Assembly: GCA_025200525.1 (NCBI GenBank)
Contig: CM045761.1
Location: 99,486,182-99,550,181 of the forward strand
Direction of reading: 5' to 3'
DNA: 64,000 nt
From: Camellia lanceoleosa
Taxonomy: Eukaryota > Streptophyta > Magnoliopsida > Ericales > Theaceae
Both the position numbers and the translations under genes were made by a program. This document shows, one piece after another, positions 1 to 13,514 of the stretch (positions within the stretch are counted from its first letter, which is position 1; every line of letters starts with the position of its first letter). Under the pieces are notes generated by a model. That model did not search any database. It worked only from the letters and a program-made list of their open reading frames with translations, and had not been told where the DNA came from.

Positions 1-1720
1 TCTAGACTTGAGATAGCTTCGGGTTGACCCTTTCCAACAGTTTGACCCAAGATTGGGGAGCTTTTTGACGTGAAATTCCTGGTATGTGATGTAGTCGATG
101 ATGGAGCCTAAATCCCAAAAACTAAATCTGCCACAGTTCTCTGAAGATCTTTAACCATGATTATCAGTTCAGAAGTAGTGGGTTTGGCCATTGGTTCCCC
201 GGTGTTTTTGAACCGACTTGGTCTTGATGACTTGGTTGGGTTGTGCTCTTTAGAGTAGGTTGGTGGACTTGGGCTATTGTAGGTTATGAGTTTTGGGGTT
301 TGAGATGATTGGGATTCTCATATCCAATATACACAAGTTAGCTTTTTGGAATGAACACCTCAAGCTTGGGTAAATGGTCTAGGGTTATATATATACTAGG
401 GTTGTGGGTGGGTGGCGATGTATGGATTAGGTTGAGGTGTGGAGGTAATGGATCGGTGGTGGCATGGGGTCTTTTGGTGGAGCTATTATCTCTTCATCAA
501 TAAGATCACAATCTTATGACGGAGGCGGATGCAACGTTCATATCATGATTATGTTGTTGATGATAAGCACAATATTTAGTGGGTCATGTCTTAGTAGAAA
601 AAGGACTTGAGAGGGTCGGGGTTCTAGGAGCTCTAGGTGTCTTTTTTCTAGCGCAATTGTTAAGGCTTGAGAGATCCATGTAAAGAGGATAGAAATTTCA
701 AGCTTGGGGTCAAGTTGAAATAGTTGGTTTTAGGCACGCAAAATGGTTTTGATGGAATTTTGGTGATGTTACTTTTGAGTATTTTGCGGTTGTGCTACTT
801 TGGTAGTAGCATTGCAACTGCGGATAACATTCTTCCTCATAGGCTCATTACCTTCCACAATGATCCCTTGTTTGATGGCATCCTTGATTTTAACCCAATT
901 TTATGGAGGTCTTTAAAGTTGAGTAGTGGGAGGACTATCATTTTTTGCAATAGCCTTTCATGTAGATTTCTAACAATTATCTGAGACTTGCTCTTTCTTT
1001 AGGAGGCACATTTGCCATCATAACTGCCTTTTCCCTCCATTTAATAACGAACTCTAAAAAGCCCTCATTTGGCTCCTGACACGTTGCCTCAAGATCACGA
1101 GTTGTGACCCCGAGTTCCGTGTTGTAGGAGTACTGGGTGACAAAAGATTCGGCCAACTCCACCTAGTTCTATTTTACAGAGTCCTCTAATTTAGCATATC
1201 AGATGGCAACTGTACTAGACATGGCCTTGCCAAATAGCGACAACTTTTGAATTCTGATCAAACCCATTGGTCTCAGAATATCGAAAAAAAAACAACGAAT
1301 GTACCATTGGGTCTCGGAACCATCAAAAGCGGTCGATATGAGGCATTTTGAACCGTTCTAGCGAGTAATGAAGAGCTTCAAGTATACCCATCCTCGACAT
1401 CCAAAATAAAGTTAACTCCTTACTTCTTGAACAGTTTTTCAAGTTTGTTGACTTCGAGTAGAGTCAGGTCAAACTCAAATTCAAAAGGTGCCTCGGTTTG
1501 GTGAACCGGAGCTCTAGACATCTGGACCGAGATTAGATCTGCCAAGACTGGAAGAACAAGAACACCTTCGACTGATAGATCCTAGGCCGTAGGATTGGCA
1601 GTAGTACCCAACGTAAGAGTAGCTGTGTCCGGTATATGAGGAACAGAAGTCGCAACTGGGTATTGTTGTTGTTGTTGTAACCTATTGGTGATCTCGGTTT
1701 ATCAGGCCATATCATGCTAA
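1..1720 (-). pseudogene. Decayed Ty3/gypsy gag (element X)
   Basis: Read on the minus strand, this stretch keeps gag-like blocks in several frames. The best block, 977-1162, encodes AESFVTQYSYNTELGVTTRD, a close match to AEAFVAQYSYNTQIEITTRD in the better preserved gag at 59395-60675. Around 400-600 there is a ruined counterpart of that gag's zinc-knuckle and linker region (SHDP..., IAPP...). Around 1390-1490 there is a counterpart of its N-terminal region (PFEFE..., KLEKLFKK). Stops and frameshifts are frequent, so no product is expected. It lies just inside LTR X and reads away from it, as a 5' gag should. The rest of element X would lie left of the window. Identity as a Tat-lineage gag relic is inferred from the internal comparison. 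Confidence 0.75.
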
Positions 1721-2133
1721 GGCGAATCTACTGTTAGCTAAAGCCAGATCAGTGAATCCTCTAGAGTTGTCGGAGGCTGAGCCATTATAGGAGTAGATGA
1801 TTACGCCTGGGATTCAACAAAGCTGATTTAACTGGTGAATGTCAGAATAGTGGGACCAGTTAACCATGTCTGGTCCTTTTTCATTATGCCACCGGCGAAA
1901 GTGAAGCAACGAAATCCCCAACCGTACAAAGTCTATCAACACGAGTCCGAGCACGGGGATATCGAGAACCTTCCGAAGCTATGGTTTCGAACCTAGCAAA
2001 AAAAAAAAAAAAAACATCTGACACCTCACCCAATTTTCAATAGAATAGTTATGATCACAGTTGAATGACTGTACTCTCCATTGAATTCTGCTCCCCAAAC
2101 TGATATAACTGAAGCATCGATATCAAGAACCCT
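1721..2133 (-). other. Leader region of element X
   Basis: This lies between the gag relic and LTR X, where an untranslated leader and primer binding site would be. The expected site, clear in the large element at 62111-62128, is not recognisable here. An A-tract lies near 1999-2016. I see no gene. Confidence 0.4.
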
Positions 2134-5100
2134 TGTTATAGACGCTTTTTACCGACGTCCGAGGAGAATCTGTTTGTTCAATAGGCTTACTACAATTCGG
2201 ACTCAAATGTTACGGTTACGTATCTAATCTCACAGTGCAATGCAAGACTGATGAATCATCAAAGAGTCCAAATCCGCAAATCATTTTGAAAAGCGATTTT
2301 TAGAAAAGTGCCAAATATGAATTTGTTTTTCGAGGATATAGAGTCGCCACCTAAATATTTTATTTTTGGGAATTTAGGAAACCACTGACTCGTTTCCTAA
2401 GGCCGCGTGTCATCATCACAAAAGTTGCCTCGGCTTGGGAACTTGGAGTACGATTAGGGAAGGTCACTTCAAGAGCACCTCCGCTCTCGTCAAAGATCGA
2501 TCTTTACTAACCATGATATCGTGTTTTGATAACATATGTGCTCTTATTCGTTATTAGCCTAGAATTACTATGTGATGCGCATGACATACAAGTACAAATC
2601 AGTGTTTAATTGGAACAAAACATCTTATGTTCGTTTTAGCAGTTTGAAGGTGTTACTCACAAGTAGGCTAAGGCGTGGATTTTGCCACCCTAGATGGTGA
2701 AAAACATGATTTTGCCACTCTCAAGTGGGCTTAAAACTCTCAATTGGTGAATTGTTCCAATTCAAATAACCCAACATTCACCCGGGCATTGAGCAGTTAT
2801 ATCACATAAGCAAATAGCCACGTGGTAAGCATGCTATCATAGCGATCCTTTCACACATGCAAGGATGATAAAGCATAAATATACAAAGTACTCAGCCAAA
2901 GAAAGAAGCTAATTAGAAATCGTGCATGAATCCTAATTATGTTGAAATGCCTAATGCAACACATGCAAAAATGCAACTAAGATAGGCTCGACTATTCTAA
3001 AATGGCATATGAAATGCAACAACTGATACACGTATTCAACTCGAAATTGAAATACAATGCAGTTAGTATGATGCGCCAAGCCCGGTGCATGCAATACAGA
3101 TGAATGAATGCAAACATGCGAACATATAGATGCTAATTAAAACATGCCCTAAACTAACCATCATAAGTTGGTAAATAAAAAGGAGAAAAGGCGGGGTTGG
3201 AAGACATACATCATACACACGCACTTATTACAACATTGCCCTCTCTGAGAATTAGAATAAATAATACACAAGAATGAATAACGCAGTTCTGACTAATTAT
3301 TATACAACCTAATTAATTAACAAATTAACTAAAATAAATAAGCTAGCATGCAAAACATATGAAAATGGACTGCCTCAACTCGGTCTTGAATGATAAGGAA
3401 TGCATGCATGCTCGAGTCGCCTTTGAGAAATCCATCGCGATGCCAGGTTTCTCTGTTGCAATCGATCCCTGAACAACATAAAGCTCCAAAAGGCTCTTGA
3501 CCGGTTTTGTCGCCGGTTTCGGTTTCTTCGCAATGAAGCGAGAAAGGACATGGCAAAGTATTTTCAACATATTTGTACGACTACTCTCCCGTCATTACAA
3601 GCTCTAGGAGTGTAGTTCTTGATCCTCGTGCCACCAATCACGCATCTCGATGCATGATGGCCGAGGAGTCAAGTGCATGACTCAATGTGAAATAGATGCA
3701 AATAAACACCTAAAGCCAACAACTCTATCATGGGTAGTCAAGAGGTGCCGATTTCGGAATCGAGAACACGTTTCGTCACTTTAGTGCGAACGTCCCTCGT
3801 TTCCGTGTTTGGACTAAACCCTACTCCAAACACAATGCAATACACATAGCATGTATGAATGCAACCTAACATGCAACCTAAACATAATGCCACTAAATGA
3901 TGCAAACATGCAAATGATGATATACAAACATGCTACTAGCATACACAATGTTATGAAATAATCAATGGCATACTCAATGCACATGAGAACTATATGGCAT
4001 ACGCAATGCACACATGGAGACTAACAATGAAATTATCAAGGCATACACAATGCAATGGTCAATTATGCAACAACATGAACTAAATGGCATATACAATGCA
4101 AGATGGACTTAAACCAAGATGGATGGACCTCAGCCACATCCAAATCAGTGGCCAAACATGATGAAATTAGGCAACAAAACACATGCAAACATGCACAAAT
4201 GCAAGGACCAAACCTAGGGCACCAAATGTAACTCTACCAAAGCATGGCAAGGGATGAAATATGGCATACAATCACACATTTTCAACTCAAATGACATCCG
4301 AGATGATCGAATCATGTAAAAACCTCACACAATGCATGCTAGATGACTCGGATCAAAACTAGCGAGGTGCATTACACTAGAGGTATACAAAGCAACGCTC
4401 AAATGACCCAACCAGCTCAAAAACAGTCCTATACAGGTCCAAGAAAGTGGGAAAATGGTCTAAAATGATGGCTCAAAATACATAGAAATGAAACTCATGC
4501 AATGGTCCAAAAACGAGGCATATAAGCACGACTCTCGAACGCATTTAAAGAGTGGAAAACATGGGAATATGGCATATATGTAAGCTCTGAAATATGATGC
4601 ACAATGATCCCAAAACATGGAAACACCTCAACATAAGCATGTAATAGGCTCCAACGCTCAAAGCTAGACAAGGGTATTGAACTACAACCATGCATAGCAA
4701 GCATCATTTGACCATGAGGCATAAAAACAGAGCTAAGGCAGTCCAAAAAATGCACAAAATCAGTTTAAAGCATGGCCAAAAGGTGCTAGAATCAAAGGCC
4801 AAAATAGCATGCAATGTAAGCTAGTAAAGAGGATTTGCACTACAAGCATGTGAGGCAATCAAGAGGCCACCAAACCAGAAAAATTCAGAGGTATGACATG
4901 CCAAATAAAGCCCAAAAATCCACTGAAACATGGTCTATGCATGCAAGAATGATAGGCTCCTATGATAGGCTATAAAGAGGGTTGTTCTACACATGCAAGA
5001 TGGACACCCAAAACAGCAAAAAGGGCTCTGGACAGAGCCTATGTAGGTCCTAAAACCCACCAAAAATGGCCTGAAATATGGCTTGGAAGCATGCAAATAA

Positions 5101-6591
5101 GGGCTCCTTTGTAAGGCCAAAAATGCTAGAAAACAAAACAAGGAGAGAGAGGGTCACCCCTCTCTGATTTTGGCACTCAAAATAGTATGCTAGCCACTGA
5201 AAATCCATTGGATTTCAGTGGCTAAAATGCCAAACAAAGGTCACTGCAAAGGCCCTAATGCATGGCTCAAAATAAGGCAAAATGAAGCATACAAGGGGGT
5301 AGATGACCCCCAACATAGAAATGATCTTAAACAAACATGTTAAGGGCCTCAAAATAAGACTTTGTTCAGTTTACACCAAAGCTCAAATATGCTTGCAAGT
5401 ATGGCTAAAAGATGAAGCAAAATAAAGCCTTAAAGATGGAATAGGGTGTTACCCTTGTAGCTCAGCAACTCTAGCAGCTTTTGGAACAAAAAAGTAGCTC
5501 CTCAACCTCTGAAAAAGGGCCTCCAAGAAGCTTAGGTTGGTGTTGGAGGGGTTAGGCTAGGAGATGGTGTGCAAAGGGGCAAGAACTTAGCACTTTTTGA
5601 GCTTGAAATAGAGATAGAGAGAGAGGTGTATGTATATGCCTTAACCAAAAATTTGAACCTTTGCTAATGAGGGAGAGGGTCTCTCTTATAGACAAAGAGG
5701 TCCAAAGCTTCTTCAAGAAGCTAAAAAATAAGTTTGAAGATCCTCCATACACGTGTATGGAGGATCCCTTCTGTGCCTTCCAGCTGGCACAGCTGGTAAT
5801 AACTCACAGAGACAGAGAATGTGAGCCGGCCCGAGTTCAAAAGGTTGGTTAATTGGCCGACCACTCTTTCTGGTCGGCTGACCAGGTTCAAAAGGTTCAG
5901 GCCTCAAAAGTTGGTCGTGACCTCCTAGGGTGGTCTCACCTCAATGCAAGCAAGTGATATGGTGGAAGACCTGCAAATGTGGCTCAAAAATCAAGGAGAC
6001 CAGCTTCCTGACAAGAAAATTGGCCGGTCAGAGAAAAGGTGGTCTTCCACCCTTGTACCACCTTCCAAACAATAAAAATAAGGACCATGCCAAAAATGAA
6101 CCAAGACGGATGCAAAACGAGGGTTCAGGGGTCAAAACGCGCAGCCAGGTGCCCTGAAAATAGGCTGTCAAGCATCAAAGGTGGTGTGCGACCACGAAGG
6201 TGGTCTCCCAGGCCACAGTGTCCCTCTAGATAGAGGAAACAAGGTGTGTGCCAAAAATCAGAGCAAACGGAGAATGTTAAGCGGTCCCGAACCAAGGCAC
6301 GCGGCCGACGGCTCTGAAAACCAGAAACTGGTCTCCAAATGGGAACAGTGGCCTGCGACCACAGTAGCCTCTGACCAGCGAGAGATGGTCTACAAGACCT
6401 CTCCTTCCCTCGGAAGAGAAAATAAGACCTGGTTCGCAAACCGAGGCAAAACACAAAAGGGTCCCGAGGTCCGGGGGTAAGGCTCTCAGTCGAAACTCCG
6501 AAACCTCAGAATGAACACAACATGCACCATCACCAAGCGCTCAATCGATGACGTCTGAGTCTTAAGGTTGGTCAAAAATGGGGTGTCTACA
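2134..6591 (-). repeat. LTR of element X, about 4.46 kb
   Basis: It aligns block by block with the LTRs at 39394-46179 and 62134-64000. Shared landmarks are the motif agagtcgccacctaaat near 2342, the 'tagcctagaattactatgtg' block near 2560, dense GCATACACAATGC-type motifs at about 3840-4110, and the terminal gtcaaaaatggggtgtctac ending at 6591. Its length matches the large element's left LTR once that LTR's 2.4 kb nested insert is removed. The left edge (gttatagacg) is decayed from TGTAGACG and may be off by a few bases. The host element reads on the minus strand, so this is its 5' LTR. No protein is expected from the short ORFs inside. Confidence 0.85.
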
Positions 6592-7015
6592 CTTGTATAG
6601 ATCCATTGCATAGCACATAACAGGTAAAGAGAATAAAACATCCCTATGAGGAGGTAGGGTTACCCTATTCTAGCTTTGGAATGAGCTAGAGTTTCACTAG
6701 TTCAAACAAGCGGTATCACAATATCCTGAATATGGGCGAGCATCCTGTTCTATTTTGGAAAAGTCACTGGAGCTTACTACATGCACTAGGCCAATTGGTC
6801 AAAAGGGTATCTCAGCAAGGTACCTAATATACCTCTCACACCTAACACCGAAAAGTGAAAGGAGGATCAAACGGTACAACAATAACCTAGATCCGAGGTT
6901 GTGTTCATAACATGACATGCAAATGCAATGCGAAGAACATATATATGTAGATAAAAGTTCATATCATGAAGTTCAAGTCAAGTTCTCAAATTTCCCTAGC
7001 AAAGTTGCGAGAAAC
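6592..7015 (-). other. 5' leader of older element Y
   Basis: This matches the leader of the large element at about 61700-62133: the same order of a 'gaggtagggt' block, a 'gcactaggccaattggtcaa' type block, and a 'cttgacttgaac' type block on the minus strand. It ends at a decayed primer-site-like sequence (6992-7009). Its position between LTR X and LTR Y is explained if X inserted into the leader of Y. That is an inference from order; the rest of Y should lie left of X. Confidence 0.65.
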
Positions 7016-9722
7016 TGTAGCAGGTTTTTCGTGCTTCTCAGAGGGGTTTAATCTCCTCGGATACGATTGCCCTACAGTTCGGACTCCCGTGGTTCTGAAT
7101 CTGGTTTCATAAGTGCAATGTGAAAGAAAAAAAACAAATGAAAGTCCAAATCCTGCAAATCTTAGACAATCCATTAATCATCAAAGATGCCAAAAATGCA
7201 TTGCATTTCTAGATTTCAGAGTCGTTACCTAAATTTTTTTGAGAAATTTAGGAACCCCGTGATTCATGCCAAAGGCCACTTGTCAGTCATAACCAAAGTG
7301 TCTCGGTTTGGGAACTTAGGTAAGAGAGGAAAAGGTCGCGAATTGAGCTCCACACTCACCCGATTAAAGATCAGCCTCTACTAAATCATGATGTGAATTT
7401 TACAGACAGTATATGCTCATGTTCTGATTATTAATATGCTAACATTACTATGTGGAGCAAACATGTATAGACCACGTCACTTATTTTGGAATGCTTTGAT
7501 TTCATGCTTTCTTGAAAAGAGTTTTCTGAATATGTGCAACTCAAATGAAAAGCGAGTTCATATGTACAATAATCAAAGTCATTCCAAACTAAGCAAAATG
7601 GCCTCCATCTACAGACATTCATAGAGATATTTCAAGTAAGCAAGTAGCCTCATGGTAGTATGCTCGACATGGCAACACAAACACATATGCGATATGCTAA
7701 AGCAAAAATGCTCACGTAATACTCAAATGAGGCAAGCCAAGGAAAATAAGGTAGTTAGAAAGATGCAAGATACAAAAGAAATGCAAAATGACTAATGCAA
7801 CACATAGACATATGCAACTACTTGATTCGGCTATGAACATCACATATGGATCCACTCAATGCATGCGGTAACACACGTATTCAAGTAAGAAATAATCAAT
7901 GATATCAAGAATGATGAGCCGAACCCTAATGTATGCAAAATGGATACAAATCATGGTAATGATAAAAGAAAATATGATGCTTTGTACAACCACTGTACGC
8001 ATGTAAATAAAAAGGAGAAAGAAATGCGGGTTTAAAGACATACAAATATTACAAATTTGCCATCGCACAAAAGGGTTCGAATGTCCTAATTAACTAATTA
8101 TTACAAACACAAAGGAATAACTAATTAACTAATTACTAACTAATTACTTAACTAACTATTACAAAATATGTATCTCAAAACTACTAATTTAAAGGACTTG
8201 AATGAGAGGCGGGGAATCGCGTGCGCACGAGTGAGAACATCCTTTGGAAACCTTTACATTTCTTGCCAAGAGTTGCCTGTTAAGTAGTTAGAAGACAGTT
8301 TTGTTTTGGCCTCAAGATCTGCTCTATTTTGTTAGAGAATCACCATTGTTGTACAACATGTTTGGCAGGCCAGCCTAATCAAATGGTCAGCTATACATAA
8401 TAATGGTTGGCTAGCCACTGTTTTTGAGAAAAACCCGGCTGCAACAAAACTAGAACAGAACAAGATAAAGTGTTTCTAAAAGATGTTCATCATTCCTGCT
8501 CCTTTCTATCATGAAGATTTTCAAGGAGAGTTGGTTTGCTCCACAAATCATCAACTATAGCAAATTTATTGTATGATGATCTTAGAAGCAATAGGAAAAG
8601 GCTTTACTAAACACAACGACAACAAGACTATTTTACCTATCTGTTTCCTATCATGAAGTTACTTCAAGGAAGAGATGGACATACTTCACAAGGTGTACAA
8701 CAATGGCATGAAAATAAGAAATTTATCGCTAGTTAAACAAACTTGTAGCAGGTGGCTAAGCCTAAGCTCTAATCCTCTCATGACCACAAGGTTCCAAGAT
8801 ACATAGGGAAAAGCGTAACAAAGTAAAAGCGATTAACTCAAAGCGGATTGGCTATATCCTAAACACGCCAAATCCGTGAGGACTTACAACAATACAACTA
8901 TAGTAATCAAAACATAATTAACACATTAAAGCACCCACAAACAACGCATTGAAAATCGGTTTTAGGAGGTGGAAAAAGTAAGCAAAAAGCGGAATAAAGC
9001 TAAGAGGTTTCACCTAGCAAACAAGCCTAAGGAAGGGTGGCTAACTCCTCCACTTTTGGTAACTTTAAATCACATATTTTAGCCCCAAAATACTCACGAA
9101 AACAATACGTAAAGACAAGAAAAAGAGAAAAGGTGATGATAGAGAGTTTAAAGATCAACCTCTTGAAAAGAGGAAGAGCTTGATTCACAAACTTCAATCT
9201 AAACACTCTTAAGTATCAAATCGCTCAAAGCTTCAACAAAAGCTTCAAGTTTGATCTTCAATAGTGCATCTATAGTGTATCTATATTTGAGAAGGTGGAG
9301 AAAGCTTTGGGCAATTGTCTAAGCCTTTGGAAATTGTTCTAACCCTAAATTTAGAGGAAGGTCTTTGTATTTATAGAGTTTCAACCGCCTTTCAACGAAA
9401 ATATCTTCAAAAGAGAGCAGCTGGCCAAATCCCGTGCATGGAAGTAGCCTGTTGCTGCAAAATATCTGTTTCGCTAAACATGGCCGACCGGCCTGTCAAA
9501 AGAATATGGCCTACCGATCATCTTTTGGTCTTGCAGCTTTTTTTGTGATTAGGCTAGAAAAATAGGTTTTGGTCCAAATGGGGTGCAAGGTTTTGGGTTT
9601 GAAGCTCAAAACTGAATTCTTTTGTTGAAGATTCGAAAGATTACACAGTATAATATTTCATCATCGAGTGTTCGGAATGAAGCGCCTAAGTCTTAGGAGC
9701 GGTCAAAAATGAGGTGTCTACA
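7016..9722 (-). repeat. LTR of element Y, diverged and shortened
   Basis: It begins TGTAGCAGG and ends GAGGTGTCTACA, matching the termini of the other LTRs of this family. Inside are diverged versions of the shared blocks: agtccaaatcctgcaaat near 7143, cgttacctaaatt near 7223, ggccacttgtcagtcataac near 7273. At about 2.7 kb it is shorter than its relatives (about 4.4 kb), so it has lost sequence. It is the oldest of the copies here by visible divergence. Confidence 0.75.
9367..9378 (-). promoter_or_regulatory. TATA box in LTR Y
   Basis: The minus strand reads CTCTATAAATAC, a good plant TATA box, about 345 bases inside the U3 end of LTR Y. It is in the right orientation to start the element transcript. 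Activity in this decayed copy is unknown. Confidence 0.5.
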
Positions 9723-11420
9723 TCTATATAGGGTGAGCCAAAACCTAGTCAAAATAATCCAACACAGTATATAAATGTTAGCAAAGTTATAAGGTGAATG
9801 CATATACAATGCTCGTGCCAAAACGTTTTCCTTTATCTTTCCAAAACAGTGCAATGCCAAGTTTATATCTCAAACCATGATATCATTTCCTTTACAGTAG
9901 AAAACAGGGCAATGAATACGACACTGTGAATCTCTAGGACGTGTCTACAAGTAGGTTAAAAGCACTACCAATTTGTCATTTTTACCGGTATTAACCAGAA
10001 GGCTCGACACCTATTTGCGCGGGTTTCTAGTCTTTCACCAAGGACACAGGCCAACTTAATACCACAACTATACTTCTATCCAGATTCACCAAGTTATTCA
10101 CCTATTTTTCTCAAAACAACAACATTTTGAATGTGTTAAATATGTAACAATATTCAATGCAATGGATGATAAAATAGTTTCAATTCTCTTAATTCCCATG
10201 CAATTTCTATAACAATCACAGATATCGTCTACCGATAGCCCAAAATAAATATCTCTAAATAGATAATTAATTTCCATAAAGATAAACTTTTCAAATTCCA
10301 AGATGTAAGTGGTAATGCATACCCAACTCCACCATCCTCATGAATATCAATCCAATTTCACATTTCTAACACCAATTCCATTTATTTATATAAAATCAAC
10401 ATTTAATATATTTAGGGCAAAACCCCATTTGTTGTAAAATCAATTCCAAGGATCAAAACCAATCATTTTATCACAACTCAACTTCATTTTTAATCCCATA
10501 ACAAATTTCAAGAATCCATTTGAAAACCTCTCTTTTGAGTTTCAACCAAAAACCATAGATTTGTTTAAAAATCCCCAAATCACAATATTGTTTTAGAAAT
10601 ATCAAATAACCAAGTTAAAAATCATAAAAAAGTATGGAGAATCCCTACCTCAAAGAAGAAGACCCAAAGGAAAGATGGGTAGAACTCAATGGAGCTAAAA
10701 ACACAAACTTCACTGATTAAAATGAAGCCCTTAACATGCTCTCTCTTTTTAACAAAGGGACTAGGGTGTAGAAATAGGTGGATCAAGGTGTATTTGGAGC
10801 TTAGAGACGATTTCTAGAGAGAGAAAAAGAGAGTAGATTTGAGATCTAAAGAGAGAGAGAGAGGCGTGAAAAAGTGACTCAAAAAGTGAACTTTACAACT
10901 TGATATACATGCAGACCACTCAAGCGAATGAATGGTCACTTGAGTGACCAAATACAATAAGTGAGACTGCTCGAGCATAGAAAGTGACCGTTCGAGCGAA
11001 GAATACAAACTCCTGGAAGTTTTATAGATAGAGGACCGTCACTTGAGCTTAGGAAGTGTTGCTCGAGCCAGCACCGCTCGAGCGTAAGAATGACTGCTCG
11101 AGCATAGAATGCCAACTCCCAGTATCTTTGTAGGCCTGCAAAAGTACTGTGAGTTCTCAAAGACCGCTCGAGCGCAAGAAGTGCTGCTTGAGCGAAGAAG
11201 CCAAAATCTTGGCAGGAACCATTTTGAAAAACTAACTCTCAACCTGTTTCAAGTACAACCATGACGTTCCAATAACCAAACTTGATGAGGATTAAGAAGA
11301 AATAAGACATGAACAATCATACAAGGCAATAAGACCAGAATCCAAAATATCAAATGGGTTCGGTAAACTAGAATCGCTATACGACCTACCAAGCTTCATG
11401 TGCAACGCAGGTGCCCCCAA
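9723..11420. repeat. LTR-like remnant with CTCGAG-type motifs
   Basis: No gene is visible. The stretch has the texture of an LTR or leader of another retroelement: AT-rich, with a purine-rich run (gagagagagag, 10850-10861) and the motif array at 10918-11193. Neither terminus was found, so boundaries and family are open. Confidence 0.35.
10918..11193. repeat. Five paired CTCGAG-type motifs
   Basis: Eight-base motifs related to GCTCGAGC start at 10918 and 10938, 10969 and 10990, 11041 and 11061, 11076 and 11096, 11166 and 11186. Four pairs are exactly 20 bases apart and one is 21. Spacers between members of a pair are 12-13 bases. The first pair is ACTCAAGC with ACTTGAGT: neither is a palindrome, but their cores are complementary to each other. 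This suggests that pairing between members is what is kept. Confidence 0.8.
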
Positions 11421-12599
11421 CATGTGCATGCTATGCATGCATGCATGGTTTTGGGCTCTTGGACTTTTTTATTGCCTAAGTAGGTCTGTTTGACTCTCAG
11501 TTGATGTTTTTACAAAAAAAATTTAGTGAGTTTAAAGAGAAAGAGACTTTCCTTCCTTCTACATAAATCGTAATTCCAAAAATATTATAACTCTCGGTAG
11601 CTTTTAACCTAGAAAGGCATCTAGGGTTTGAGAAAAGTGAATCAAAGTCGAACCAAAGCTGAGGAAGCGAACAAGCAAGGAAACTCGCTTTTTCTTCTTG
11701 TGTTCTTTGGTTTGTGATTAAAACCAACAAGTAAGTGCTTATAGTTTTAATATTTGATAGCTTCCACTTATTTTTCATTATGTAATCATAGCTAGGGTAT
11801 TAGTATAACATAAAGCATCATGTAGGATTATCTTGCATGTTTTTGCTTTATTTTGCATGTTTTGTTTAAGGTATTTAAACAACATGTTTAGGATAGTTTA
11901 ACTTTCATAGTTGCATGCATATAGCGAGTTTAATCATTGTATATTCAACTTGTTTCAAGTTTTGTATGTGTTAGTTGCTTTTTGTGCATGAAATTTTGAT
12001 TAGTAGTCTTATATCGGGCTTAGGTTCATATTTGCATATTTAGTAGCATGTTAACGATCATGTACATTATTTTATTTATATCTTGTATGGCTTGACGCGT
12101 GGCGATAGAATCCGGGTAAGTTTTCTTCCTTTCTTAGCATATTGCTTGTATGTGCATTTGTTTTGTCAATAATCCAAGTTAAATGTTTTTTGATGTAAAA
12201 TTGGATGGTTTGAGTGTTTTATTCAACATTTCTTGATTTAGTTCTTGTTTATATCCATTATGTTCAAAAATATATTTTTAATGGAACATTGTGAGTTTTA
12301 ATTGAAACATTGGGTGATATTTGCTTTATTCAATCATCTAGTTTTAGGTTAGTAAAAATTTTGTGAAATACTTAATCATTAACTTCATAAAATAGAATAA
12401 TTAATCATTAACTTCATAAAATAGAATATTAGTAGAGGCCAATTACTTGATTGAGCAAAAAGGGTGCATCATTTAAAGACCTTCCCATTTTGTATCTTAG
12501 TTTTTGAACCTTGATTATTTAGTTGTGATGAATAAGGTCTTTTGCTTAGTTTTTATTGTTAAAGATTTTAATTCTCCTTAAAATTAAGTGGCATCTCTA
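11421..12599. other. AT-rich stretch, no gene seen
   Basis: No supported coding region. The text around 11700-12130 (recurring ttttgcatg words, then a gtaagt-like site at 12115) resembles the leader of a plant LTR element read on the plus strand, but no ends were found. A 31-base duplication (taatcattaacttcataaaat) sits at about 12373-12427. Confidence 0.3.
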
Positions 12600-13514
12600 C
12601 TGATGTGGGAAACGAGTTGGTACAACATTTGTGTGAAAATATGCCTTATACCCAAAAAGGCACAGCGGCTACAGACGTGATTGAAAGTTGATGCGACAAG
12701 GAAGCGAAAAGCTGGTAGCACATTTAAAACCTCTACTTTAATCAAACGATGACAGCTGTCAGTCGTGCCCATGCTCAAATTTATAGCTTGGCGATATCGC
12801 TTCTACATAAGAATAATTCATCGAGCCGCAAGTCGAGCTTCCTCCATGGCTTAGAGCTCGAATTATGGTAACCAAAGAAATCCATTTTCTTTTGGCAAAT
12901 ATCACTAAAGATTCTGGCCAATCCGTCCACCAAAGTTGATGCCGAAGAGGGAACTTTGCCAAGGTAAAGTAAGTTTTTCAAAGAGAAAATGAGAGTTTAC
13001 GAGTACATCAGGTAAAGGTAATATCCCATCAAAGGGAACAAAGTTGGATTGACATGATAAAGAAAATAAAGAGTAATGATGTAGTAGGAAGGACCTCTAT
13101 AAATAGAGATTGTATGTTGGAAGTCGAGGTACGTAAGTGAAACAAGAAGGAAAAAAAGTATTGAGAAATTTGAGAAACATTAATCTTTGTGTTTGGTTGG
13201 GGGATTTGGGGAGGGATTTAGAAAGGAAAATAGAAAAGGTTGGTGAAATGTGAATAAAACATGTCTATATTTCACATAGTTTTACACACCTTTTCCCTTT
13301 CCCTTTCCAAATCCCTTCCTAAATCCTCAAACCAAACACAACATAAGAGAGAGAATTGATCCAATCTTCGGAGGAATTATCCGGTGAACACCTCCCGCCC
13401 GGGCCTCTTCGTTTCTTTGTGTAGGAATTCAACAATGAAGGATTACCAATCCTCCACGGGAAGCAAGAGCGTATTTTTCGTCCTACCACATTATTTATGT
13501 CTCTCACAAGCTAA
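12600..13514 (+). repeat. Possible solo LTR fragment, MITE inside
   Basis: It starts TGATGTGGGAAAC, has a strong TATA box (CTATAAATAG, 13097-13106), and ends near a CTCTCACA. That layout fits a plus-strand LTR, perhaps copia type. No target duplication could be matched and no second copy is present, so the call is weak. A MITE at 13187-13341 interrupts it downstream of the TATA box. Confidence 0.3.
13187..13341. mobile_element. Short MITE, about 155 bp
   Basis: The left end TTGTGTTTGGTT and the right end (accaaacacaa) are inverted repeats. The complementarity continues inward with gggatttagaaagg against ccctttccaaatccc. It is a foldback with almost no loop. No transposase. Superfamily not assigned. 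Confidence 0.6.
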
